This document shows positions 1-9,992 of a DNA stretch of 64,000 nt, piece by piece (position 1 is the first letter of the stretch; each line of letters starts with the position of its first letter). The position numbers were made by a program, and so were the translations under genes. This stretch comes from Massilia sp. ST3 (GTDB lineage: Bacteria > Pseudomonadota > Gammaproteobacteria > Burkholderiales > Burkholderiaceae_D). The DNA lies in contig NZ_JAGPWC010000018.1 in assembly GCF_018119405.1 (NCBI RefSeq), positions 22,531 to 86,530 of the forward strand, written 5' to 3'. The notes below the pieces were generated by a model. It did not search any database and was not told where the DNA came from. It worked only from the letters and a program-made list of their open reading frames with translations.

Positions 1-108
1 GTCGTCCTGCTTCGTAATACCGTGACCCAGATGGTCTACAAGCACGCCATTTCCACCGTTGTGCCGGCCCGCGCCGTCAACCTCAACCTCGACTCCGAAG
101 CCGAGTAA
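1..108 (+). CDS. hfq: RNA chaperone Hfq, C-terminal part (5' end outside window)
   Basis: The first 35 codons read in frame 1 to a TAA at 106-108. They include [19 protein letters not shown], the Sm2 strand of Hfq with the conserved YKHAIST block, followed by a short acidic tail ending DSEAE. Hfq is the hexameric Sm-like protein that pairs small RNAs with mRNAs. The start codon lies upstream of the window. The gene is followed after 5 nt by hflX, the usual hfq-hflX arrangement in proteobacteria, so the two are probably co-transcribed. Confidence 0.95.
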   Translation, partial: VVLLRNTVTQMVYKHAISTVVPARAVNLNLDSEAE

Positions 109-113
109 GGCCG

Positions 114-1337
114 ATGGCTGACGCCCCCGGCACGCCTTCCATGCGCGCAGCGCTGGTCGGCATCGATTTTGGCGCTGGCGACTTTGCCGCCAGCCTGGAA
201 GAGCTGTCGCTGCTTGCGCGCTCCGCCGGCGCGGAGCCGATCACCACGATCACGGCCAAGCGCGCCAGTCCCGATCCCGCCCACTTCGTCGGCAGCGGCA
301 AGGCCGACGAAATCGCGATGGCCTGCAAGGCCGAGCGCATCGACATCGTCATCTTCAACCACGCGCTGTCGCCGGCCCAGCAGCGCAACCTGGAACGCCG
401 CCTGGAAATCCGGGTGGTCGACCGCACCAGCCTGATCCTCGACATCTTCGCCCAGCGCGCCAAGAGCCACGAGGGCAAGCTGCAGGTGGAACTGGCCCAG
501 CTGCAGCACCTGGCCACGCGCCTGATCCGCGGCTGGACCCACCTGGAGCGCCAGAAGGGCGGTATCGGCCTGCGCGGCCCAGGTGAAACCCAGCTCGAGA
601 CCGACCGCCGCCTGATCGGCGAACGCGTCAAGATGCTGCGCGCCCGCCTGACCAAGCTGCGCAAGCAGCACGAGACCCAGCGCCGCGCGCGCGGACGCAA
701 CCAGACTTTCTCGGTGTCGCTGGTCGGCTATACCAACGCCGGCAAGTCGACCCTGTTCAATACCCTCACCAAGGCCGGCGTCTATGTCGCGAACCAGCTG
801 TTCGCGACCCTGGACACCACCAGCCGCCGCCTCTACCTCGGCGACGAGGTCGGCAGCGTCGTCATGAGCGACACCGTCGGCTTCGTGCGCGAACTGCCCC
901 ACCAGCTGGTCGCGGCTTTCCGCGCCACCCTCGAGGAAACCATCCACGCCGACCTGCTGCTGCACGTGGTCGACGGCAACTCACCGGTGCGCATGGAGCA
1001 GATCGAGCAGGTCAACGAGGTATTGCGCGAGATCGGCGCCGATCATGTGCCCCAGATCCTGGTCTGGAACAAGATCGACGCGGCCGGGCTGGAGCCCGGG
1101 GTCGAGCGTGATGAATATGATAAGATCAGCCGCGTTTTCATCAGCGCCCATAGTGGCGCCGGCCTGGACCTGCTGCGCGGCGCGATCGTCGAAGCGGCCC
1201 TGGCCGAACCCGGGCAGCAACAAAACGAAGCGCAGGACTCCGTACTCGATTTCGCACTGGACGAACCCTCGGTGGGCGGTTCGCTGGGCGGTCCTGCCGA
1301 CAATATGCCAACTTCCACCCATCACGGGCCACACTAG
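114..1337 (+). CDS. hflX: Ribosome-associated GTPase HflX
   Basis: This 407-residue protein has the HflX N-terminal domain (about 20-190, including the glycine-rich GGIGLRGPGETQLETDRR loop) and then a TRAFAC GTPase domain. G1 is GYTNAGKST at 205-213, G3 is DTVGF, G4 is NKID and a G5-like SA follows. HflX binds the 50S subunit and splits stalled or stressed ribosomes. The start at 114 is 5 nt after hfq, with AAGG just ahead at a short spacing; a later in-frame ATG at residue 10 is possible. Four bases separate it from hflK, so hfq-hflX-hflK-hflC look like one operon. Confidence 0.96.
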   Translation: MADAPGTPSMRAALVGIDFGAGDFAASLEELSLLARSAGAEPITTITAKRASPDPAHFVGSGKADEIAMACKAERIDIVIFNHALSPAQQRNLERRLEIRVVDRTSLILDIFAQRAKSHEGKLQVELAQLQHLATRLIRGWTHLERQKGGIGLRGPGETQLETDRRLIGERVKMLRARLTKLRKQHETQRRARGRNQTFSVSLVGYTNAGKSTLFNTLTKAGVYVANQLFATLDTTSRRLYLGDEVGSVVMSDTVGFVRELPHQLVAAFRATLEETIHADLLLHVVDGNSPVRMEQIEQVNEVLREIGADHVPQILVWNKIDAAGLEPGVERDEYDKISRVFISAHSGAGLDLLRGAIVEAALAEPGQQQNEAQDSVLDFALDEPSVGGSLGGPADNMPTSTHHGPH

Positions 1338-1340
1338 CCT

Positions 1341-2627
1341 ATGCTTGTTTCTTTACTAAAACGTTTCGGCATCAAAATGTCGCTGAACGATCCGCGTTGG
1401 GGCCGCAATCCCGACGATGACCGCAAGGCCCAGGAGGGCCGCCGTCCGGGTGAAGGTCCGCCCGACCTCGACCAGCTCTGGCGCGACTTCAACGCCCGCC
1501 TGAACCGCATGTTCGGCAACCGCGGCAATGGCGGCGACGGCAATAATGGCGGACCCGGCCGCGGCGACATGCGCGGCGCCAGCGTCACCGCCGGCGTGGT
1601 CGCCGTCATCGTCGGCCTGATCTGGCTGGCCAGCGGCGCCTTCATCGTGCAGGAAGGCCAGACCGGGGTCGTCACGACCTTCGGCAAGCTGAGCCACACC
1701 ACCTCGGCCGGTTTCAACTGGCGCTGGCCTTATCCCTTCCAGGCGCACGAGACGGTCAATGTCTCGCAGATCCGCACCGCCGAGATCGGCTACCGCGCCA
1801 ACGTCCGCAACAAGCAGCCGCAAGAGTCGCTGATGCTCACCGACGACGAGAACATCATCGACATCCAGTTCGCGGTGCAGTACACGCTGAAGGACCCGGT
1901 CCAGTGGCTGTTCAACAACCGCGACCAGGACGACACCGTGCGCCAGGTCGCCGAGACCGCCATCCGAGAAGTGGTCGGCAAGAACAAGATGGACTTCGTC
2001 CTCTACGAAGGCCGCGAGAAGGTGGCCGCCGACGTGCATGCGATCCTGCAGCAGATGGTCGACCGCTACGCGCTGGGCGCCCTGATCACCAACGTGACCA
2101 TGCAGGCGGTGCAGCCGCCGGAGCAGGTGCAGACCGCCTTCGACGACGCCGTGCGCGCCGGCCAGGACCGCGCCCGCGCCAGGAACGAGGGCGAGGCCTA
2201 TGCCAACCAGGTGATCCCGCAGGCGCGCGGCCAGGCCTTCCGCCTGCAGCAGGACGCCGAAGCCTACCGCTCGATGGTGGTGGAGAACGCGACCGGTAAC
2301 GCCGCCCGCTTCAACCAGGTGGTGGCCGCCTACGGCAAGGCCCCGGGCGTGACGCGCGACCGCATGTACATCGACACCATGCAGCAGATCTTCACCAGCA
2401 CCACCAAGGTGATGGTCGATACGCGCAACAACAGCGGCATGATCTACCTGCCGCTCGACAAGCTGCTCGCGCAGAGCGCCGCCAACGATTCCGCCGTCGG
2501 CAACAAGTCCGGCCCGGTGCAGGTACCCCAGTCCCAGCCGACGCCGGAAGTAACGCAAGCCATGGATTCGGTGCGCCAGCGCGACGAGCGCAGCCGCGAT
2601 TCCTCACGTGACCGGGAGAGCCGCTGA
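1341..2627 (+). CDS. hflK: HflK, membrane SPFH protein of the FtsH-modulating HflKC complex
   Basis: HflK and HflC form a large membrane cage around the FtsH protease and modulate its activity. The protein has a Gly/Asn-rich N-terminal tail, one transmembrane helix (about residues 82-103), an SPFH/Band 7 domain beginning FIVQEGQTGVV, and a charged Ser/Arg-rich C-terminus. The frame opens at ATG 1341 (428 aa). A second ATG at 1377 gives MSLNDPRWGRNPDDD, which looks more like the usual HflK N-terminus. Neither has a strong Shine-Dalgarno, so the start is uncertain by 12 codons. The stop overlaps the hflC start by one base (TGATG). Confidence 0.95.
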   Translation: MLVSLLKRFGIKMSLNDPRWGRNPDDDRKAQEGRRPGEGPPDLDQLWRDFNARLNRMFGNRGNGGDGNNGGPGRGDMRGASVTAGVVAVIVGLIWLASGAFIVQEGQTGVVTTFGKLSHTTSAGFNWRWPYPFQAHETVNVSQIRTAEIGYRANVRNKQPQESLMLTDDENIIDIQFAVQYTLKDPVQWLFNNRDQDDTVRQVAETAIREVVGKNKMDFVLYEGREKVAADVHAILQQMVDRYALGALITNVTMQAVQPPEQVQTAFDDAVRAGQDRARARNEGEAYANQVIPQARGQAFRLQQDAEAYRSMVVENATGNAARFNQVVAAYGKAPGVTRDRMYIDTMQQIFTSTTKVMVDTRNNSGMIYLPLDKLLAQSAANDSAVGNKSGPVQVPQSQPTPEVTQAMDSVRQRDERSRDSSRDRESR

Positions 2628-3499
2628 TGAACCGCCTCGTAACCTTTTTCGTGGCGGGCTTTATTGCCCTGATGCTGTTGTCGTCCACCGTGTTCGTGGT
2701 CGACCAGCGCCGCTTCGCCATCGTCTTCGCCCTGGGCCAGGTGCGCGACGTGATCACCGAGCCGGGCCTGCATTTCAAGCTGCCGCCGCCGTTCCAGAAC
2801 GTGATCTACCTGGACAAGCGCATCCTGACGCTCGACACGCCCGACGCCGACCGCTTCATCACGGCCGAGAAGAAGAACATCCTGGTGGATGCCTTCGTCA
2901 AGTGGCGCATCGTCGACCCGCGCCTGTACTACATCAGCTTCACCGGCGACGAAAGCCGCGCCCGCGACCGCATGTCGCAGATCATCAAGGCGGCCCTGAA
3001 CGACGAGATCACCAAGCGCACCGTGCGCGAAGTGATCTCGGGCGAACGCGGCGCCGTGATGGCGGCGGTGCAGCAGAAGGTGGTGGCCGAGGCCAAGGAA
3101 ATCGGCGTCGGCATCGTCGACGTGCGCCTGAAGCGCGTGGACTACATCGAGCAGATCAACAACTCGGTGTACGAACGCATGCGCGCCGAGCGCGTCCGCG
3201 TCGCCAACGAGCTGCGTTCGACCGGCGCCGCCGAGTCCGAGCAGATCCGCGCCGATGCAGACCGCCAGCGCACCGTGATCATCGCCGAAGCCTTCCGCGA
3301 GGCCGAGAAGATCAAGGGTGACGGCGATGCGAAGGCGTCGGTGATCTATGCCGAAGCGTTTGGCAAGAATCCGGAGTTCGCCAAGTTCTACCGCTCGCTG
3401 GAGGCGTATCGCGCCAGCTTCAAGGACCGGAACGATGTGCTGGTGATGGATCCGAATTCGGAGTTCTTCAAGTACTTCAAGCAGCCGGGCTCGAAGTAA
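2627..3499 (+). CDS. hflC: HflC, membrane SPFH protein of the FtsH-modulating HflKC complex
   Basis: This 290-residue partner of HflK has an N-terminal membrane anchor (about residues 4-24, VTFFVAGFIALMLLSSTVFV) and an SPFH domain starting VVDQRRFAIVFALGQV. A long helical region follows, ending in a hydrophobic patch (FFKYFKQPGSK). Length and layout match the family. It is translationally coupled to hflK by the TGATG overlap. The next gene, hisZ, is separated by about 400 bases containing repeats, so the operon may end here. Confidence 0.96.
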   Translation: MNRLVTFFVAGFIALMLLSSTVFVVDQRRFAIVFALGQVRDVITEPGLHFKLPPPFQNVIYLDKRILTLDTPDADRFITAEKKNILVDAFVKWRIVDPRLYYISFTGDESRARDRMSQIIKAALNDEITKRTVREVISGERGAVMAAVQQKVVAEAKEIGVGIVDVRLKRVDYIEQINNSVYERMRAERVRVANELRSTGAAESEQIRADADRQRTVIIAEAFREAEKIKGDGDAKASVIYAEAFGKNPEFAKFYRSLEAYRASFKDRNDVLVMDPNSEFFKYFKQPGSK

Positions 3500-3555
3500 T
3501 GCTTGTTCTGTCCGCTCACACTTGGGGTGAGGGCGGGCAGGGTGGCAGATCATAC

Positions 3556-3588
3556 AAACTTGGGTCCCCGTCTTCGCAGGGATGACGG
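3556..3588 (-). repeat. Family-A palindromic repeat, copy 1
   Basis: Reads AAACTTGGGTCCCCG...GGGATGACGG on +, the complement of the GTCATCCC...GGGGACCCAA core. It pairs with copy 2 about 52 bases downstream in opposite orientation, so a transcript could form a long stem. Confidence 0.85.
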
Positions 3589-3640
3589 TTTGGAGGTCAG
3601 TTGTGCTGAAGGCTTCGTCGCCTTGCACCCGCTCCCTCCG

Positions 3641-3674
3641 AACGTCATCCCTGCGAAGGCGGGGACCCAAGTTC
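3641..3674 (+). repeat. Family-A palindromic repeat, copy 2
   Basis: Reads AACGTCATCCCTGCGAAGGC followed by GGGGACCCAAGTT. Inverted relative to copy 1. The internal CCCTGC-GAAG-GCGGGG is itself a small imperfect hairpin. Confidence 0.85.
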
Positions 3675-3781
3675 CTTGCGCACCACGAACGCCCTTCGCA
3701 CCCTGAATGACAGAAATAAGCAACTTGTCTATCGTGGCAATTTGCCAACCCGCATCCTGTCAAACAAGCATTCCCCGCCAG

Positions 3782-3802
3782 TTAACCGCCGTTTTCGGTT
3801 AA
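3782..3802. promoter_or_regulatory. Inverted repeat ahead of hisZ, possible operator
   Basis: TTAACCG and CGGTTAA are perfect 7-bp arms around a 7-base spacer. The right arm overlaps a TAAAAT hexamer (3800-3805) that could serve as a -10 box, although no good -35 is visible. The regulator is unknown. Confidence 0.3.
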
Positions 3803-3896
3803 AATCACCGATTCGGCGCTCGCGCCGCGCGTCGGCACGTCTGTTGCCGTCACGTCGTTGCTCTCTTTAAAATCCATCACCCAACCGCTGTTGCCC

Positions 3897-5051
3897 ATGC
3901 CGAATTGGCTATTGCCTGAGAATATTGCCGATGTCTTGCCGTCCGAAGCGCGCAAGATCGAGGAACTGCGCCGCCTGATGCTGGATAATTTCCGGCTGTA
4001 CGGCTACGAACTGGTGATGCCGCCGCTGCTCGAGTACACCGACTCGCTGCTGGCCGGCGCCGGACAGGACACCGAACTCAAGACCTTCAAGGTGGTGGAC
4101 CCGCTCACCGGCCGCCTGCTCGGCCTGCGCGCTGACATGACCACCCAGGTCGCCCGCATCGACGCCCACCTGCTGAACCGCGATTCCGTCACCCGACTGT
4201 GCTACGCCGGCTCGGTGCTGCATACCCGTCCGTCGGGCCTGCACGCGACCCGCGAGCCGGTGCAGATCGGCGCCGAGATCTACGGCCACGCCGGCCTCGA
4301 GGCCGATGCCGAGATCCAGGAACTGGCCCTCGGCTCGCTGGCCCTGGCCGGCTTCACCGACGTGCGCCTGGACCTGTCCCACGTCGGGGTGCTGCGCGCC
4401 CTGCTGGCGGAAGACCCGGCGGCGCGGCGCGACGAAACCCAGATCTACTGCCTGCTGCGCGCCAAGGATGCCGCCAGCCTGGACGAGATCTCGAAGAACT
4501 ACTACCCGCAGACCCGCCAGGCCCTGCTGGCGCTGCCCCAGCTGTACGGCGACATCGACGTGCTGGCGCGCGCCAAGGAAATGCTGCCGGCCCTGCCGGG
4601 CATCACCCGCGCGCTGGCCGAACTGGCCGCGCTGGCGGGTTCGGCCATCGGCCGCGCCGACGTGGCGGTCGACCTGGCCGACCTGCGCGGCTACCAGTAC
4701 GAAAGCGGCGCCATGTTCGCGCTCTACGTGCCGGGCCTGCCGAACGCGGTGGCGCGCGGCGGCCGCTACGACCACGTAGGCGAGGCCTTCGGCCGTGCGC
4801 GTCCCGCGACCGGCTTCTCGCTCGACCTGCGCGAGCTGGCGCGCCTGCTGCCGACCGCCGAGCGCAAGCATTCCATCCGCGCGCCCTGGGGCAACGCCCC
4901 GGAACTGCGGGAAAAAATCGCTGACCTGCGCAAGGCAGGCGAAGTCGTGATCCAGAGCATGCCGGGTCACGACAATGTTCAGGACGAGTTCGAGTGCGAC
5001 CGCGTGCTCGTCCTCGAAAACGGAAATTGGATTCTCAAAAACTTAGGTTAA
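3897..5051 (+). CDS. hisZ: ATP phosphoribosyltransferase regulatory subunit HisZ
   Basis: HisZ is a class II histidyl-tRNA-synthetase-like protein. It has no synthetase activity and acts as the regulatory subunit of short-form HisG in the first step of histidine synthesis. The start at ATG 3897 gives [20 protein letters not shown], the usual beginning; the frame stays open upstream to 3858. Motif 2-like residues are visible ([20 protein letters not shown]), as is RGGRYD of the HisRS-like core. The length of 384 aa is normal. purA starts 3 nt after the stop, a typical betaproteobacterial hisZ-purA pair. Confidence 0.94.
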   Translation: MPNWLLPENIADVLPSEARKIEELRRLMLDNFRLYGYELVMPPLLEYTDSLLAGAGQDTELKTFKVVDPLTGRLLGLRADMTTQVARIDAHLLNRDSVTRLCYAGSVLHTRPSGLHATREPVQIGAEIYGHAGLEADAEIQELALGSLALAGFTDVRLDLSHVGVLRALLAEDPAARRDETQIYCLLRAKDAASLDEISKNYYPQTRQALLALPQLYGDIDVLARAKEMLPALPGITRALAELAALAGSAIGRADVAVDLADLRGYQYESGAMFALYVPGLPNAVARGGRYDHVGEAFGRARPATGFSLDLRELARLLPTAERKHSIRAPWGNAPELREKIADLRKAGEVVIQSMPGHDNVQDEFECDRVLVLENGNWILKNLG

Positions 5052-6371
<1,320 letters not shown>

Positions 6372-6402
6372 TTCAAATTATAAAAATAGGAATAGCCTGA
6401 AC

Positions 6403-6942
6403 ATGAACACCCCTGCATCGACCGAAAAGGACCTCTGGGTTTCCTGGGACGAGTACAACCGCCTGGTCGAGCGCCTCGCGCTGCAAGTCTACGAATCGAA
6501 CTGGAAGTTCGACATGGTGCTGTGCCTGGCGCGCGGCGGCGTGCGTCCCGGTGACGTGATCTCGCGCATCTTCGACGTGCCGCTGGCGATCCTGTCGACC
6601 AGCTCCTACCGCGAAGAAGCCGGCACCAAGCAGGGCAACCTGGACATCGCCAAGTACATGACCATGACCAAGGGCCCGCTGGCCGGCCGCATCCTGCTGG
6701 TCGACGACCTGGCCGACTCCGGCGTGACCCTGCAAAAGGTGCGCGAGCACCTGCAGACCAACTACCCGGACGTCTCGGAAGTGAAATCGGCCGTCATCTG
6801 GGTCAAGGGCACGTCAAGCTTCAAGCCGGACTACCACCTGGAAGACCTGCCGCACAACCCGTGGATCCACCAGCCGTTCGAGGACTACGACGGCCTGCGT
6901 CCGCACCAGCTGGCGGCCTGGATGAAGAAGTTCGAGAAGTAA
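6403..6942 (+). CDS. Type I phosphoribosyltransferase (purine salvage-like)
   Basis: The protein is 179 aa with the type I PRTase fold. RILLVDDLADSGVTLQKV is the PRPP-binding loop (acidic pair followed by SG-T), and MVLCLARGGVRPGDVISR is the upstream PPi loop. The family includes hypoxanthine/xanthine/guanine phosphoribosyltransferases; the exact base cannot be read from the sequence. It starts at ATG 6403, 31 nt after purA, with AGGAAT about 10 nt ahead. The position next to purA supports a purine role. A terminator follows at 6967. Confidence 0.85.
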   Translation: MNTPASTEKDLWVSWDEYNRLVERLALQVYESNWKFDMVLCLARGGVRPGDVISRIFDVPLAILSTSSYREEAGTKQGNLDIAKYMTMTKGPLAGRILLVDDLADSGVTLQKVREHLQTNYPDVSEVKSAVIWVKGTSSFKPDYHLEDLPHNPWIHQPFEDYDGLRPHQLAAWMKKFEK

Positions 6943-6966
6943 TTCTTCGGTAGGCATACCGAATGG

Positions 6967-7004
6967 GGCAGGGAAGGGCGGAAGCCTTTTCCTGCCTTTT
7001 TCTT
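6967..7004 (+). terminator. Rho-independent terminator after purA-PRTase
   Basis: GGCAGGGAA (6967-6975) and TTTCCTGCC (6988-6996) form a 9-bp stem with one mismatch, followed directly by TTTTTCTTT. Confidence 0.75.
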
Positions 7005-7092
7005 TGGCACTATCGTAGGGTTGGCGGCTTCGCCGCGACGCGTTCACCCAGCGCCGGCACGGTCGAGGAATTTCATATGCCAACGATCACGC

Positions 7093-7112
7093 GTCGGCGG
7101 AAATCCGCCGAC
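7093..7112. repeat. Perfect short hairpin upstream of the marC-family gene
   Basis: GTCGGCGGA (7093-7101) and TCCGCCGAC (7104-7112) are perfect 9-base arms around two bases. There is no T-run, so it is not a classical terminator. It lies about 85 bases before the next gene. Confidence 0.5.
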
Positions 7113-7195
7113 CCTGCGCGAATCGCGGCGCAGGCGTGCGGGATGTTAAGATGCTCTCATTCGTTACTTTCGGGTAATCCAACAACAAGAATCCC

Positions 7196-7792
7196 ATGAC
7201 CCAAAGCTTCTTCCAGACCTTCATCCTCCTGATCCTCGTCACCGACCCCTTCGGCAACGTTCCCTTGTTCGCCGCCGCTCTCAAGGACGTGGCTCCGCAG
7301 CGCCGTCCGCGCATCGTGGTGCGCGAATGCGCGATCGCCTTCCTGCTGCTGCTGGTGTTCATGTTCTTCGGCCAGCACTTCCTCGAAGCGCTGCACCTGA
7401 GCCCGGTCTCGCTGCGCATCGGCGGCGCCGTCATTCTCCTGATGATCGCGATCCGCATGATCTTCCCGCATCCGGACGGCGTGCTGGGCCGCAGCGAACA
7501 TGGCGAGCCCTTCATCGTGCCGCTGGCGATCCCGGCGCTGGCCGGCCCGTCGGCCCTGGCCACCGTGCTGCTGTTCAGCTCGACCAGTTTCTCCGAAACC
7601 ATGGTCCATGTCGCCGCGCTGGCGGCGGTGGGCATCGTGTGGCTGGCCGTGTTCCTGAGCGCCGAGCGCCTGCAGCAGAAGCTGGGGCCGCAGGTCATGA
7701 CGGCCTTCGAGCGCCTGATGGGCCTGATCCTCACGGCGATGTCGATCGAAATGCTGCTCGGCGGTATCCGCGAGTTCGTCAAGACGCTGTAA
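7196..7792 (+). CDS. MarC/YhgN family integral membrane protein
   Basis: The protein is 198 aa and almost entirely hydrophobic, with about six predicted transmembrane helices. The family signature ILVTDPFGNVPLF sits in helix 1, and PLAIPALAGPSALATVLL sits at the internal repeat. MarC-family (UPF0056) proteins are inner-membrane proteins of unclear function; the old link to multiple antibiotic resistance was not upheld. The gene is monocistronic, with a hairpin terminator at 7850-7872. The start ATG 7196 gives the canonical short N-terminus. Confidence 0.9.
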   Translation: MTQSFFQTFILLILVTDPFGNVPLFAAALKDVAPQRRPRIVVRECAIAFLLLLVFMFFGQHFLEALHLSPVSLRIGGAVILLMIAIRMIFPHPDGVLGRSEHGEPFIVPLAIPALAGPSALATVLLFSSTSFSETMVHVAALAAVGIVWLAVFLSAERLQQKLGPQVMTAFERLMGLILTAMSIEMLLGGIREFVKTL

Positions 7793-7849
7793 GCCGGTCA
7801 GCCGTGCGGAAGGATGCCGGACAATTCTGGCACACTGCGATAGACGCCT

Positions 7850-7872
7850 GACGCGTCCACGACGCGTCTTTT
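7850..7872 (+). terminator. Hairpin terminator after the marC-family gene
   Basis: GACGCGTC occurs twice (7850-7857 and 7861-7868) around CAC. The octamer is its own reverse complement, so the two copies form a perfect stem, followed by TTTT. It ends 17 bases before the kinase start. Confidence 0.6.
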
Positions 7873-7889
7873 ACCTGCTCCCACCGAGA

Positions 7890-9908
7890 ATGAAACAGGA
7901 ACACGCGATACCTTCCGAATGGCTGCCCTTCCTGAGTGGCGGCGGCATGATGGGCGCCATGATGCGCTCGCACGATTGGTCCGGCTCGCCGCTGGGTCAT
8001 CCGCGCGACTGGCCGCAGGCGCTGCGCACGGTCGTCGGCCTCATGCTCAACTCGAAGTTCCCCATGTTCGTCGCCTGGGGACCCGAGCTCGGTTTCCTGT
8101 ACAACGACTCCTACGTGCCGATCCTCGGTGAAAAGCATCCGGCCTCGCTGGGCATGCGCTTCCACGACATCTGGGGCGAGATCTGGGACGACATCCATCC
8201 CCTCATCGTGCGCGCGCTGCGGGGCGAGTCGACCTACATGGACCGGCTGCCGCTGCGGATGCACCGCCACGGCTACGACGAGGACACCTGGTTCACCTTT
8301 TCCTATTCGCCAGTGCGCGACGAAGGCGGTACCGTGGCCGGCATGTATTGCGCCTGCGTGGAGGCCACGGCCGAGGTCCTGGCCGAGCGCTACCGCGAGG
8401 CGGAGAACCAGCGCCTGATGGCCTTGTTCGAGCAGGCGCCGGGCATCATCGCCGTGCTGCGCGGCCCGAACCACGTGTTCGAACTCACCAACCACTCCTA
8501 CCTGGAGCTGATCGGCCAGCGCGAGCTGGTCGGCAAGCCGGCGCGCGAGGCGCTGCCCGAGGTGGCGGGGCAGGGCTTCTTCGAGCTGCTCGACGAGGTC
8601 TACCGGTCGGGCCAGCCCTTCGTCGGCCACGACCTGCCGGTGCGTATCCAGCGCGAAGCCAACGCGCCGCTGGAAGAACGCTACATCGACTTCGTCTACC
8701 AGCCCTTCCGCGACGCCAAGGGCGACGTGGAAGGGATTTTCGTCGAAGGCAGCGACGTCACCGCGCGCAAGCGCGTGGAGGACGAGCTGCGCGCCGCCAA
8801 CCGCCAGAAAGACCAGTTCCTGGCCATGCTGGCCCACGAGCTGCGTAATCCGCTGGCGCCGATCACCACGGCGGCCCAGCTCCTGCAAAGCGGCCAGCTC
8901 GATGCCCAGGGGATCCGCAACGCCAGCAACATCATCGCGCGCCAGGCCGAGCACATGACCGACCTGGTGAACGACCTGCTGGACGTGTCGCGCGTGACGC
9001 GCGGCCTGGTGAGCATCGAACAGGAAGACCTCGACCTGCACGACATCCTGGCGGAAGCGGTGGAGCAGGTACGGCCCCTGATCGACGCCCGCCGCCACGA
9101 GCTGCGCACCGAGATCGAGAACGTCGCGCTGCACGTGGCGGGCGACCGCACGCGCCTGATCCAGGTGCTCTCCAACATCTTGAATAATGCCGCCAAGTAC
9201 ACCGCGCCGGGCGGCCTGCTCGTGCTGCGCGTCCGGCGCGATGCCGAGGGCGTGGTGATCGCGGTGTGCGACAACGGTCAGGGCATCGACCGGCAGGTGC
9301 TGCCCTACATCTTCGACCTGTTCATCCAGGCCGAGCGCACGCCCGACCGATCCCAGGGCGGCCTCGGCATCGGCCTGGCGCTGGTCAAGAGCCTGGTGCT
9401 GCTGCACGGCGGCCGCGTCGAGGCGCGCAGCGAGGGCGTGGGGCGCGGCAGCGAGTTCATCGTGCACTTGCCGCTCCTGTCCACCCCCATGGTGCTGCAA
9501 GCCGCGCCCGAGCCGGAACCCGTGAACACCGACGACGGCCTGCGCGTGCTGGTGGTGGACGACAACGTCGACGCCGCGCAGATGCTGGCGACCCTGCTCG
9601 AGATGCACGGCCACCACGTGAGCATCGAGTACGACGGCAAGGGCGCGCTGGAACACGTCGCCAAGGATCGTCCGGAGGTCACCCTGCTCGACATCGGCCT
9701 GCCCGACATGGACGGCCACGAGCTCGCGCGCAAGCTGCGCGCGATGCCGGAGATGGCGGGCACGGTGATGATCGCGCTGACCGGCTACGGCCAACCAGAG
9801 GACCAGAAACGCGCGCGCGACGCCGGCTTCGACCACCACATGGTCAAGCCGGCCGACCTGGCGCGGCTGCTCGAACTGCTGGGCGAGGTGAAGGAAGCGC
9901 GCCGCTGA
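7890..9908 (+). CDS. PAS-containing hybrid sensor histidine kinase/response regulator
   Basis: The protein is 672 aa and soluble, with no transmembrane segment. Two N-terminal PAS-like domains (about 30-170 and 175-300) are followed by HisKA with the phospho-accepting His in LAMLAHELRNPLAP. Next come an HATPase domain (DNGQGIDRQ, GGLGIGLALVK) and a C-terminal receiver with the acceptor Asp in VTLLDIGLPDMDGHE. The first PAS region (WSGSPLGHPRDWPQALRTVV) is the type common in proteobacterial hybrid kinases. The ligand is unknown and no partner regulator is adjacent, so it probably relays to an unlinked output. The next gene starts 84 bases downstream. Confidence 0.9.
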   Translation: MKQEHAIPSEWLPFLSGGGMMGAMMRSHDWSGSPLGHPRDWPQALRTVVGLMLNSKFPMFVAWGPELGFLYNDSYVPILGEKHPASLGMRFHDIWGEIWDDIHPLIVRALRGESTYMDRLPLRMHRHGYDEDTWFTFSYSPVRDEGGTVAGMYCACVEATAEVLAERYREAENQRLMALFEQAPGIIAVLRGPNHVFELTNHSYLELIGQRELVGKPAREALPEVAGQGFFELLDEVYRSGQPFVGHDLPVRIQREANAPLEERYIDFVYQPFRDAKGDVEGIFVEGSDVTARKRVEDELRAANRQKDQFLAMLAHELRNPLAPITTAAQLLQSGQLDAQGIRNASNIIARQAEHMTDLVNDLLDVSRVTRGLVSIEQEDLDLHDILAEAVEQVRPLIDARRHELRTEIENVALHVAGDRTRLIQVLSNILNNAAKYTAPGGLLVLRVRRDAEGVVIAVCDNGQGIDRQVLPYIFDLFIQAERTPDRSQGGLGIGLALVKSLVLLHGGRVEARSEGVGRGSEFIVHLPLLSTPMVLQAAPEPEPVNTDDGLRVLVVDDNVDAAQMLATLLEMHGHHVSIEYDGKGALEHVAKDRPEVTLLDIGLPDMDGHELARKLRAMPEMAGTVMIALTGYGQPEDQKRARDAGFDHHMVKPADLARLLELLGEVKEARR

Positions 9909-9992
9909 CTCTCCGCCGGTGCACCATCCGTGCGCGCCGGGCCGCAGGCCTCGTTGTATGCTGGTTCCGAAAGCGAAAACCGATTGGATCCC

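Larger units (their letters stand above)
3500..3896. other. Non-coding gap between hflC and hisZ, holding paired REP-like repeats and a possible operator
   Basis: About 400 bases without a credible gene. Two inverted copies of the family-A palindromic repeat lie at 3556-3588 and 3641-3674. A 7-bp inverted repeat (TTAACCG-N7-CGGTTAA, 3782-3802) runs into a TAAAAT hexamer about 90 bases before the hisZ start. Short open frames here translate the repeat itself (VIPAKAGTQ-type peptide) and are not genes. Confidence 0.7.

Noticed and set aside
3503..3706. Small open frame in the hflC-hisZ gap
   Set aside because: It translates the family-A repeat (VIPAKAGTQ-type peptide), a well-known false gene product of such repeats.
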